Below are positions 1-11,109 of a DNA stretch of 64,000 nucleotides, in pieces (within the stretch, counting starts at the first letter, position 1; each line of letters starts with the position of its first letter). The notes under the pieces were generated by a model. That model was given only the letters and a program-made list of their open reading frames with translations, had not been told where the DNA came from and searched no databases. This DNA comes from Daucus carota subsp. sativus. Taxonomy: Eukaryota; Streptophyta; Magnoliopsida; Apiales; Apiaceae. The translations under genes and the position numbers were made by a program. The DNA lies in assembly GCF_001625215.2 (NCBI RefSeq), contig NC_030381.2, positions 46,436,689-46,500,688 of the forward strand. Direction: 5' to 3'.

Positions 1-2103
1 TTCCTATTTATACTGTGAGAGGTGACTGTTTGAAGGATGAGTGGGCTGGTTTAATATATGAGTGTTTGAGGTGGAAGGGCTATTCAACATAAGTGGAGGT
101 TAACCCAGATTTTCAAGGATGACATGGTATTGGGATGGCTGCCACGTGTGCATCACCTGCTTGGGTTATGCCTACGGTTTTTCCAAAGAGAACTTGAGAG
201 GTTCCATAAGTGAACACCGTAGGCGAGCATAAGGGCCTACGGATTTGGGAGCCATCAGTCTCCGTCTTAATTAACTGTTCTTATGGATGAAGCTAAAAAT
301 CGCTTATCTGGATGATTACATTCGCCGGGCAATAATACATTGTATACATCACCGAATTTCATATGTCTGTATATGACCAAGGGGGAAAAAAAAGAGAGAC
401 AAGTTTTAGCATACGGATTAGACTACTCAGAAAGGCATGTAGCCCCAGGGATCAATTTGTTTAATAATCCACAGAATACCAAATCTAATAGCTCAATTCA
501 CTCAGCCACCCAACATGTATCTCCTACTGGTAATGAAAGGTTTAAGATCTATATATGATAAGGTGCGATGGAATGGAATGGGGGGAAAATGTCTATAATT
601 TTCATTCATTCTATCATTCCCTTCCAATTATTTGAAGTAGAAATCTACTCGGGAATGCTCATTAAACTTCATCATGTTTCTCTGCAATTTTCATCATAAG
701 AAATTTAGTTTAACTCATATTAAGTTACTATTGTCTCATACTTTCCTTTTTCTCCATAAAACTTCGTTATGAATTTTCATTCCATTCTCTTATCATTCCT
801 CATTCCATTCAATTAGACTTAACATGTTACTTCATGCTTACGATTGATCTGTGCTAAGTGAAAATTATCGGAAAAAGAGACTTTTTTTTTGTTTTCAGTA
901 AATAAGAAATGTTCACACACAAACTCACAGATTAAAGTGTAAGGAGTGCAAATAAAATTAGTTGGCATGGTCCTGTTAGTTATAATAGCAGAGAAAGAAA
1001 AAGTGCTTATTTTGCGTCAACGAAGAAAAGGCTCAACTTCCCCTCTGCATGCAAAACCTGGAATCCGTTATATGCATTACATACTGACGGTGTCATGAAT
1101 ATTTTTTTATAAAGAGAAGAGATAAGAAACTGCTTCAGAAATTGATGGTTTTCGAACTTTTCTGTGGGCGTTTTGTTGCAAGAAACATGAGTAAACACAG
1201 TAGGCCACCCAACTGCTGCTTCGGAAAATAACTTGGCATAAACAACTAGTCCACTGGTATGATTCATATATAACTAATGATATTTTGTTAGCTCGAAACT
1301 ATCAGTTGTTAAAAGTTTACTCTTACCAGAATAACAAACTTGCAGGTTTCATGAAATAATGAAAGAAAAACTTTATCAAGATATTTAGCACCTTTTTGCA
1401 AAGCCTGTATAAAGAAACCACATTTCATTTATCCCAGACAAGTAACATCTATGCAGGCGTTTGGATCATGAGTGGGAATCAGAATCGGGAATGGGAATAA
1501 AGGGTATGGGAGGGGTATGGAATGCATATTAAAGGATAGTGTACGGAATGATTTACCATTCAAGTGAGATTGTGGTTCTCATTCTATGTCACAAAATTAC
1601 TAATCCAAATACCAACAAAGGTTTGAGATTCCGATTCCCATTAACCGGACTCATTAACCATGAAGCAAACGCGTCATATATAAATTCAATCCGTGTAGAG
1701 TCGGCAAAAGAGTTTGGATTACCATTATCTGAATTTAGATTCAAGTATATATAATTTTCAACAAGAGAAGGTGGTTTGTTTTATCATGAGATCATGACTT
1801 CACAGAACCAAGTGGGACTCATAACTTTACACAGGCTGGTACATAACCAAAATGAGCACAGCCATGTGAAGATGAGTTGGGTCATGGCAGACTATTTTTA
1901 GTAAAAAGTTCTTACCAGACATCTCATTTTCTGGAATATTGAAAGAATTTAAGTACAAAAGGTACTGAGGTATCTACTATAAATACCAGTGACACCATCA
2001 GTATTTCAACAAACCATAAGTGCTAAGTATATGCAAACTTGAAGTTCTCTGATCCCCTTAGAAGGCCAATATATCTTTGTTTAGCTTCAAGTAGCTGACA
2101 ATT
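1..2103. other. Intergenic region upstream of SAUR, with MITE-like remnants
   Basis: No gene is seen. Bases 1-330 have a more balanced composition and short repeated words (a 'cctacgg' motif recurs near 165 and 235) and look repeat-derived, but I cannot assign a family. About 565-830 is rich in 'ggaatgg' on the left and 'ccattc' on the right, like a worn Tourist-type MITE. About 1455-1675 has weak inverted ends (GCGTTTG / CAAACGC) with 'gggaatc' motifs inside, again like a decayed MITE. Confidence 0.4.
1978..1985 (+). promoter_or_regulatory. TATA box of the SAUR gene
   Basis: TATAAATA lies about 120 bp before the SAUR start codon, a normal distance for a plant core promoter with a short 5' UTR. 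I saw no TGTCTC auxin-response element close to it. Confidence 0.5.
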
Positions 2104-2412
2104 ATGGGAATCGGCGGCATGCCTTCTGTGATTCTTGGTGCCAAGAAAATCTGGAAGCTCCACTCTCTTCTTGCTAAGAATGACTCCAATGTTCCTAAAG
2201 GCTATTTTGCAGTTTATGTTGGTGAAATTCAGAGGAAGCGGTTTATAGTTCCGGTCTCCTACCTAAAGCATCCTTCATTTCAGAACTTGCTGCGTTATGC
2301 AGAGGAAGAGTTTGGCTTTGATCATCCAATGGGAGGTTTAACTATTCCATGCAAAGAAGATGTTTTCATTAATCTTACTGCTAAGTTAAATTTACAACGG
2401 TATAAGTTGTAG
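2104..2412 (+). CDS. SAUR family auxin-responsive protein
   Basis: Single-exon gene for a 102-residue small auxin-up RNA protein. The SAUR core is clear: '[12 protein letters not shown]' near residue 31, '[18 protein letters not shown]' in the middle, and '[17 protein letters not shown]' towards the end. Lack of introns, length and the conserved core all fit the family. Known members are short-lived proteins that inhibit PP2C.D phosphatases at the plasma membrane, which activates proton pumps and promotes cell expansion; the role here is inferred from family membership. SAURs usually sit in tandem arrays, but only one copy is visible. The start is the first ATG downstream of a TATA box at 1978. 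The closest subgroup appears to be the short SAUR15/20-like type, but this was not tested. Confidence 0.93.
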   Translation: MGIGGMPSVILGAKKIWKLHSLLAKNDSNVPKGYFAVYVGEIQRKRFIVPVSYLKHPSFQNLLRYAEEEFGFDHPMGGLTIPCKEDVFINLTAKLNLQRYKL

Positions 2413-2414
2413 CT

Positions 2415-4390
2415 GTAGCAGTCTGTTGTTTGTGTTGATCAGAATTGCCGACTTGGATTGGTTATTGTATATAGTTAATTAGTAAGTATACCTTAGCTCT
2501 ATGGAGACCTAGCAATGTATTTTACTCTGCTGCTGACATTTCTGGGAATATAAAGATCTAATTCCTAGAGAGTTAGAATGTGTAACCTCTTGTAATAACA
2601 AAGCTACTTTCTCTTACGCGTCTTGTGTATCAGTTCTTTATCTTACAGATGCTCAAAGTTTCAAATTTATGCATTGAGATTGTTATTATCAAGAAGAGTA
2701 ATTAGAGGCACTCAAAAATTGAAGCAAAGCAAAAGGCCGAAATTACTATGCCTTTCATTCTTTCATCTGTCTAAGCTCTGTATATCCAAAGGATTTGTAC
2801 AAGTTTCTTTCAGACATGTTTATAGGAGACGCTTTGTGGCAACAATAGCATACTTGAATCATTTCAACCAATGATGAAACTGTAAACATACTATGTTAAG
2901 ATTGTGTTAAATTTTCATAATTGTTTATCAGTAACAATAAATATTCACAAAAATGAATCTCCTGGTTTTTTATGTCTTGATCTGATTTGTTATCATAGTA
3001 TCATGCTCTCCTCAACTATATTGAGGATAGTTCTTTACATACTGTTTTACCAGAATAGCTAACTAGTGAAGCGAAACTGTTGAAGACAATACAACTGATT
3101 GCTGATCAAAAAGTTTATATACCTTCATACTTTTTCTTAATTTATACTGTAACAACTCATTGAACGATGTATTCTCTTGGCCGCTTAAACTAACTTATCT
3201 TGATATTCTTAGCAAACACCTCACCTATGCTTTACACTTAGATGCACACTATATCCAGAAAGGGAGCCCCCCTGCAATTGCAACTACTGCAATAAAGTTC
3301 AAAAATCTCCTCAACGAGCCATAATTAGTACGTTTTCGTACTTTCCAATGGAAGATATAGAACACTGAGACAATATGGTCCATATCAATCAAACCGAACA
3401 GCGTCGGACAGCATCTCAGGAACACTGAATTACGCAGTTGAAATCAGTTTACATGAATTTTCACATTTTTAGGCGTCAAGACAAATTTTTACTTGATCAC
3501 TGTTACGGCCACCACTAACAACAGTAGTCACTCGGCCAGTAGGTTTTCAGTTTCCAGGTGAGATGCTTCTCGACAACAATATATAGTTCAAGTAGTACTA
3601 AGGCTAATAGAATTAGAAAGACTTCTGCAGTACGCCATGCTAACCATTGTCGCTCTTCATAAGCTACCTTCTTTATCTTGGCTCTAGTACATTTCAAATA
3701 CAACTAAGAACCAATGCGAAAATATGTCTCATTCTGTTGCCTTCAACGCCCATTATCAACTCTTTCAGAGAAGCCGTGAAATTTCACAAAATTTCAAAAG
3801 TATTACAGCTAAATCCTCACAGTCTGTGCCAATATTTATGTCATAAATATCAAGAACATGATAAAATTCGAATACACACATGACAACAAACTCAAGTATA
3901 TTTGAGCCACCGATAAGACCAACCAGAATGTTGGTGCGGTGGTTGAGCTCTTATACCCCGCACGGGTGTGCCTGTGTAATCAGTGCCAAAAAAAAAAAAG
4001 ACCAACCAGGATTACATAAAATCTCCACAAATAGCAGGGAATCCTATATATACGAGGACACGAAACACAAGTGATTGTGGTTAATCATAATTAATATTCC
4101 GAATAAAAATCCAATTATGCCCGCCAAAATAATATAACTACGAAATAACTGGTCGTCCATCAACACAACTCTCCCTCCATTATTTATACATGCATGAATT
4201 TTCATTTGTGCATTAAACCAAATCCACATCTCTTGCCCATTAAACTCCCTCCATTCTATCGTTTTTCTCCACTGCCTGCAGGTGGATTTTATTCATTCAT
4301 TTTTCTTTTTTAATTAATGTATTTTCCTTAACGTTTGATTTTCAGATTATTATGATTTGATTCGATATTTGTTTGTGATTCATCAGAAAA
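2415..4390. other. Intergenic region, SAUR to HVA22
   Basis: About 2 kb of AT-rich sequence. The short open frames here (2623-2874, 3647-3883, 3880-4074) show no family motif and no convincing splice or promoter context. I see no gene. The last 150 bp before 4391 is pyrimidine-rich and probably contains the HVA22 5' UTR. Confidence 0.5.
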
Positions 4391-5368
4391 ATGTTGGGAA
4401 CATTACTTTCAGGAGTCCTTTTGTACGTCCTCAACTCCAACTCATCATATTTTAATTTATTTCGTTAATTAAATTTAGGTTTTATTAAATTTGAAGAATG
4501 CTTAATTAATTATCTTTCGTGTTTGTTAAAGGTCGGCTTTTGGGTATCTTTACCCAGCATACGAATGCTTCAAGGCAGTGGAGAAAAATCCCCCAAATAA
4601 GGAGCAACTTATCTTTTGGTGCCGCTACTGGTATATTTTAGTCCCGACTCTCTCGAAATCCTGGTTTCCGGTTATCGTAAATATGATTTTTTTTTTTTTA
4701 CTTATACTGCAATGTGTTTGCTGAAATTTTGTAGGATTTTGGTTGCACTGCTAACAGTTTGTGAGAGATTCGTGGATGTGTTTGTATCATGGTAAAGGAT
4801 TTCGTATTGCAAGTTTGCATTTGAAGTCTCATAATATAGAATGTCGTTTTATTTTTAAAAAATTTAATAACGCTTGTTTATTTTTCTGTCCTGCAGGTTA
4901 CCCTTGTATGATGAAGCTAAGCTAGTGTTTATTATATACCTATGGCATCCCAAAACACGAGTAAGTTGTCCCCCGTATACATATGTCCGTGTATATGGTC
5001 TGTTTTTCTCGGCTTAAAGTCCGGACTTTAAGTCATATTTAATTTTAAGCTGAAAAATGTATGTTTGTGTAATAAGCCAAATGGTCTCACATCCATTCAT
5101 GATTTTTCAGGGGGCGGAATATATATACGAAAATATACTTCGACCAGTTTTAATGAAACACGAGAAGGAAATCGACAGAAAATTGATGGAAGTATGGGTA
5201 CGGGGTAAAGATTTTGCTGTCCAAAACATGCAGACTGTCATTTATTATGGCCAGATCAAATTTTTTGAGATTATGCGGTTTCTTTCAACTCAGGCCGCGG
5301 CAACTCAGGCTGCAGCAAGCCAGGCTGCACCTGCAGCTGCAGCAGCAGAAAGAGAAAAAGCAAAGTAG
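4391..5368 (+). CDS. HVA22-like protein (TB2/DP1/REEP family), i/j type
   Basis: Five exons join in frame: 4391-4422, 4532-4630, 4735-4791, 4897-4960 and 5111-5368, all with GT-AG introns, giving 169 residues. The N-terminal part carries the TB2/DP1 domain: 'GYLYPAYECFKAVEKNPPN', then 'WILVALLTVCERF' and 'SWLPLYDEAKLVFIIYLWHP', two hydrophobic hairpins typical of ER-membrane-shaping reticulon-like proteins. The conserved 'YIYENILRPVL' follows in the last exon. HVA22 was first described as ABA- and stress-induced in barley, and DP1/REEP proteins curve tubular ER; both points are family knowledge. The C-terminus is a low-complexity Ala/Gln tract made of repeated 'TQAAA'-type units and ends in charged residues. 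Intron 4 carries MITE-like sequence close to the last acceptor (see findings). Confidence 0.93.
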
Positions 5369-5876
5369 ATGATTAAATTAGGTGGTTTCTTCTATATCAG
5401 TTCACATAATCCTGTTCCCCAACAGGCCCTCGTGCCATTTTGTTTTTGATAAATATACGTTTGAGAGATGTGAAAATGATTAGAACGTCGACATTTATCT
5501 TATATTGATCTTATTATATCAATGATGATTGTTTTTATTTTTCTTGTTTTGATATAAAAATTTGGTCAGCTTGTAATATACCAAGTTAAACGATGGTAAT
5601 CAAAGATTATGGACAAAGAGACGGACTAGAGTCCAGAATTACAAAGCTCTGCAAGTCTGCAACACATAGAAAACAGAATACTATAAAACAATAAGTACAC
5701 AGAGGAGATTGTATTACTTAACTACTGTGTTTCCTTGTTTTTGATTTCCTATTTGGAGTTAAAACCAAGGATTTTAGGAGTAAATACAGTTTAAAGTACA
5801 AGTAAACAACATATTGACAAAGTAAACATAATTCTAAGCCTTAACAGTAAGCCTTTTCACAGGCCAAGCAATTACT
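5369..5876. other. Convergent 3' region between HVA22 and XIP
   Basis: The HVA22 (+) and XIP (-) genes converge here. The 500 bp is AT-rich and must hold both 3' UTRs and polyadenylation signals. No further gene is seen. Confidence 0.5.
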
Positions 5877-7307
5877 TCAGTGCCCACCATTTGAACCTCC
5901 CAGAGCCCTCAAAACATTGAAGAAGTCATGTTTCTCATACCCTACAATATGAAAATGTTGGCTTGGAATGATCTTAATGTAGATATAGAAAGCTACACAT
6001 GCAGCTGCAGGTCCGGCCCAAAAGACCCAATGACCATCCCAGAGATGGCCTCCTCTGACAAGGGCCGGACCTATGCACCTAGCTGGATTGATCCCGGCAC
6101 CTGCATAGCCCTTTTGCCCGGTTACAGTTGTGGAAATGAAAACCAGAAGACCTAGCACAAGTCCAATGATGGTGAAAACCAAAACAAGGCCTAGTTCATT
6201 TCTTTGACGGTGATCATAAGCCATCCAGATTGAGGCAAACAGGAAAATGAAGGTACAAATAAACTCAAGCCAGAAGGCCTGTTCTGTTTCGAGGCCTACT
6301 GTAAGAGGGCCATTAGGGCCTGGTGCAATTACAGTGAGTGTGCAGCCACCAAGTGAGAAAGCATTCTGAATTTGGCTGCTGACCACAGCTTTGAGGGCTA
6401 GTGCACCTAGTACACCACCAGCACATTGTGCTAAAATGTAGACAACAGCACGCGACATTGAGATCAGGCCAACGAGAGTTGCAGAAAAGGATATTACAGG
6501 ATTTATGTGGCCTCCGGAGACAGGGTGGACAGCTAGAAGTAAAATTGTGACCGTAATTCCGATGAGAAATGACAGTAACAAGTTTGGTGTTTTTGTTTCC
6601 GTGTGGATGGATGAAATGACTATGGTGTCTATTGCAAAGACAAGAACCGCTGATCCAAGAAGCTCCCCGACGGATGCTCGCCAGAGCTGTTGAATTAAAA
6701 GAAAAATTAGGTGATTTCAGTTCAAAATAACTTTTTTATCAGTGATCACATAATTAAGTCACATCTATTGATAAATGACAGATGCCCTCTGAATTCTCTC
6801 CACAGCTTTTGAAAACAAAAGGAAAAAAATACATCAGGTGGTCTCAGTTCACAGTTATCTCCTTTTAAATTGAGTCACATCTTTTGATACATGACACATA
6901 CCTGCTTATACACATCTCTATTAGCGGAGAAATGAGTCATGAGTGCGTGAGTATTTTAATTTCCGACATCCACAAAAACCCAAACAACACACATTGCCTA
7001 TCCTAAACATGTGTAATGAATCAAGTTAAAGTTGTTGCATGGATGCATACATTTAAGGTAAAAAGCTCATCCAATCCCAGCCTCTCTCCCAAAGTAAATG
7101 ATGTTTGCCTCTTCTCTCCATTCTCTTTCCAATGCTCTGACCTGCAACACACAACACTAATCATAAGTACACAGCACTTATCACAAAAAAAGTGCAAATA
7201 ATAATGACTTAAAAAACTTGCTTTGGAGTAGATGAAACAGGTTGGATCCTTGTTCCATTGGAGAGATTTTCTTCATCCACAAAAGCCTGCACACCAACTG
7301 AACCCAT
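5877..7307 (-). CDS. XIP1: XIP-type aquaporin (X intrinsic protein)
   Basis: Three exons on the minus strand: 7307-7222, 7141-7051 and 6686-5877, giving 328 residues. The short acidic N-terminus ends in 'SSTPK', typical of XIPs. Six hydrophobic segments follow. The first pore motif is NPV instead of NPA (about residue 121) and the second is NPARC (about residue 249); this pair, with the Cys after NPAR, marks the XIP subfamily. XIPs sit in the plasma membrane and are reported to pass uncharged solutes such as glycerol, urea, boric acid or hydrogen peroxide, often better than water; the substrate here is not known. The subfamily is absent from monocots and Brassicaceae. Intron 1 fits only with a GC donor: exon 1 ends two bases into a Lys codon before GCAAGT, and exon 2 begins with the completing G. 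Intron 2 is GT-AG. Confidence 0.93.
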
Positions 7308-10300
7308 CTCAAAGCCTGAAAAACAAAGCCTTGGCTGCTTGTTTACTGACCCAAGTTTCTCATCTATTTATAGTCAACCTCACGTTATGTTTTCAACTTT
7401 TCATATCGAAATTTTGATTAAACAAAAAATAATATCTACATTTAAGTAAGCAGTTGTAAACTTTTGGCATGAGATCTGTGCATGGTCCCTCCTGCATTAA
7501 GTTGATCTCTCGGAGTCACCCATTTCTCAATTATTTATACATAATAAATTGCATAAATTATTGGTTGGACTTGTGTCTTTTTTTATTGTATTTTTTGAAA
7601 TTTGAAAATAAAATAGGAAAAAAAAGAGGATGCAATAAAAGGGGCCAGTTATGGATGGAGTGCTTTAAATTTGGGGAGGGAGGAGCAAAGTCGTCTTAAG
7701 TATGGATGATGGCAGTTAGATATTCAAGTCATGCCGAGGCAGTTGTCCCATATCTCCTCCTAGCTACTTGTTTTTTCAACTCCATTATCTTCCCTACATT
7801 TCCGACTTTTTTTTGTATTCATTGTCCATCCACTTTTGCATTAATCAAACCAACTAGATCACAAAAAAAAAAAAAAATGAAATCTAAATTTTGTATTATT
7901 TTTTGCCAAGTAAAGTAAGCATGGCACTTTTGTGTGCAAGTGATATGAAATGCAGGCTTTTAAAGAAAATCACTCTGTCTTTTTGTGTGTTTTGCTATTG
8001 CAGAAAATCTATATTGTATATGCAAGTTTTTCCCTTTTAGGATTACTTGTGTCAGTATTTTGTGCTGAACGACTCCTTTTATATCTCCTCGACGAGATGA
8101 CAAAATCTAGTGGATTACTGGCTTAAAGAAGTGTATGGGCAGGCATGTACAGATATTTTATTGAAGGATTACCAATTATCATTGTCATCGGTCTATTTCC
8201 TCCATTAATATGGACAACTAAAACTTCATAGATTCCTAAAATAATTTCAATTTCCATCAATTGTTATTAAAATAATATTAATTTCATTTTAAAATTATTA
8301 AATATCAAATTAATCATAATATAATTATATATAAAACAATAATATTAATTACATGTTTAAATTTTTTAAATGTATGTAGAAGTCAAGATGACATATAAAA
8401 AATGAGTGAATATTTAATTAAAGTTGATATATATAATTATTTAATATTTGTTGAAATTGGACTTCAATTAACACATCTAACATCCAGACTAATAAGTGTA
8501 TAGCACAAAGATTATTATTCATACATACATATTAATGGTCAGGAGATTTAACAAATGACTCTGTCTAATGTTTAGACTATATTTGTTTCAAGTATAGATA
8601 TTCTCATAATTATTATAAGCGATAAGTTGGTAAACTCTTTGTTTTAAACTATTGGTGAACTCTTTCCTTCACGGCTTTCGGTTGGTGTTTAACAAAGTGT
8701 GTCCTAAACGTTGTTAAGATTTGAAACAAGTTGTATTCTTATATGTTAATCATACTAATCACAACTTACTTCAACATAAAAACAGGAGTTTGTTCACATA
8801 AAAACCAAGTACTTGTATTCCTTACAATTTAGCCATTTAAACTTATTTTTATGTCGAATAGATCATGCTAACCTTTATTAATAATGCACTACAGCACTGA
8901 TACTTGGGGCCTGAGAATTAAAATCAATTACTCGTACACATAATAATTATTTTTGTCGTGTTGTCTATAATCATGCACTAATTTGATAACCAAAATTTAG
9001 ACTTCCACTTATATATATAACTTAAAAGTTGAAACAATTAGCAAAGTAATACATGTTTTAACGTATCAACTTTTTTTTCTCAATTAAATATCAAAGGGAA
9101 TTAACAACGTATATCATTAATTAATTGATTTTAACAATTTTTTTAATGTCGTTTTGATATTAGTGGCCAATCTGATATATGAAACTCACTTGAGTGATTC
9201 GCTTGATGATACATCCCCTTATAAAGAAGATTGCTAAAATTACACAAAAGAGAAATATATCATTGGGTTAAAATCTTTTTATGCACAATGTTTGTAGTTA
9301 TTATTAATAGTATATCTTCTTAATTATTTTAACTAAAAGTTTTGTAGGTTGGAAATATTTTAATAAGAGTGATAATAATGTTTAGTTATTTAAAAATAAA
9401 ATGTTATTAAATTAAGTAATTATAAATATAAAATATTATTTTCATATAATAAAATACAAATATCTTAAATTTCGACAAATATAATCAATATTACGGGTTG
9501 GCTAATTTGTTGGAGAAATATTCTTACATTTATATTTATGACATATTTTTATTTATTTGATTAAAAACGTTAGTGGCCCGAGAATTATAGTTTTCTAGTT
9601 TAAGAACACGCTGATGTTGTGCTAAAACATCGTATGAACTCTATAGCGTCCCGTTGAGCAGGTAATCACAAGTCATATTCCATTGCATTCAGACCGCAGA
9701 TCATTAGAATCAAGGTCAGCTATGTTTTCATGCTCATAAATAAGAAAAACTAAGTTCACAAAGAACTACTAATCGTTTATCAATCATCTTTTATTGCAGT
9801 GTTACCCCATCTTTGTTATTCTATCAAAATAAAATATGAAGATTTGTATATATACGGTCAGCGTTCATTCCGCTATGTTTAAGAAGTCCAACTTCAAAAT
9901 ATATCTATTATACCAAGTCTTGGCTGTATTTAAAAAATTCAGCTTCTTAGGCCGAAAATATATTATTATATTAAATGTTTGGATTTTTCTTTACGAACAA
10001 TAAGATTTTATTAATATAAAATACTAGAAAACAGTCAGGACAAACCCCCAAACTGACCACTATAACCTTATTGTAAAACAAAATGCGAGCTAAGCAAATA
10101 GTCGTTTTGTTTTTAGATTGCTTAATCGATAGAATATAAGTATTCTACATAATAAAAATGATTACAATTGTTTTTCGAACAATCCGGTCGTCACCAACAT
10201 CCTGAAATAATAGAATCACACAATTGACTTGCGTACATAAAAAACCGATGATAGCCAAGTGTTCATGCACATCAGTTACACTAACTGAGGTTGGGATACA

Positions 10301-11109
10301 GATATCCCATATATTATCCCATATATTGAACAATCCTTTATTGTGTGAGGTAAGCTCTCGCGATAATCACACAATTCCAAATTTGAAGCGGGTTACCCAG
10401 ATCTCCCGATACACTGCAGAAATTATTCTTAACACAACATGACGACAAATAAAAAACACACTAAAACATACACCAAAATATTGGGGACAATCAACAACCC
10501 AAAAGAATGGGCACCACAACAAGATCACTCCCCGAAAAAATTAGATCTCGATTTTATTAAAAACCTAATAAATAGAAATTAAAAATTCAGAAATGGAGGA
10601 AATGGGATGAGGGGATGATTGGGGGCGGATGTGAGTTGATGGAAGGATGAGACGATGACAGATGAATGAAAATTATGGATGACGACCGACTCTTAGTTTC
10701 TCTCCGGATTGATTTCTCTTGATGTGTGGATTTTTAAAAAATTATAAATTAATAAATTATAAAAAGTTGAAAATATTTATTTTTATTTCAAATTTAATTA
10801 GAGAATTGATAAATAATTTCATCCTTCACTAATAAATTTCGTATAGAAATTTTATATCACAACTATCAATATATTTATATATTATCGGTTCGGGAACAAA
10901 TTTAATATAATTTTAAATTAGGGCCAATCTTAGATTACTATAACTAAAAACACAAGTACAGAAAATACTGTTTAAGAATAGGATTACATGGTCTTGAAAA
11001 TTAATATACTACCAGTCACGACTGGAAAAGTAGTACGAGATACAGACACTTGTCCTTAATTATTAATCTCATCTACCCTCCGGTTAACCGGAGATAATAA
11101 TCCGGCGGT
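7308..11109. other. Long AT-rich intergenic region between XIP and MTN
   Basis: About 3.8 kb between divergently transcribed genes. 7308-7950 should contain the XIP promoter. 8150-9950 is very AT-rich with no open frame of note. 9990-10730 is less AT-rich and may be an old repeat or retroposed remnant: open frames at 10145-10333 (-) and 10224-10442 (+) overlap each other and match no family I know. The last 200 bp holds the MTN promoter and 5' UTR. Confidence 0.45.

Noticed and set aside
1-330. Possible fossil LTR-element fragment at the window edge
   Set aside because: Composition differs from the flanks, but no terminal motif, primer site or coding part was seen, so no family can be named.
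6505-6693. Frame opposite the XIP exon
   Set aside because: It is an antisense shadow of the aquaporin exon.
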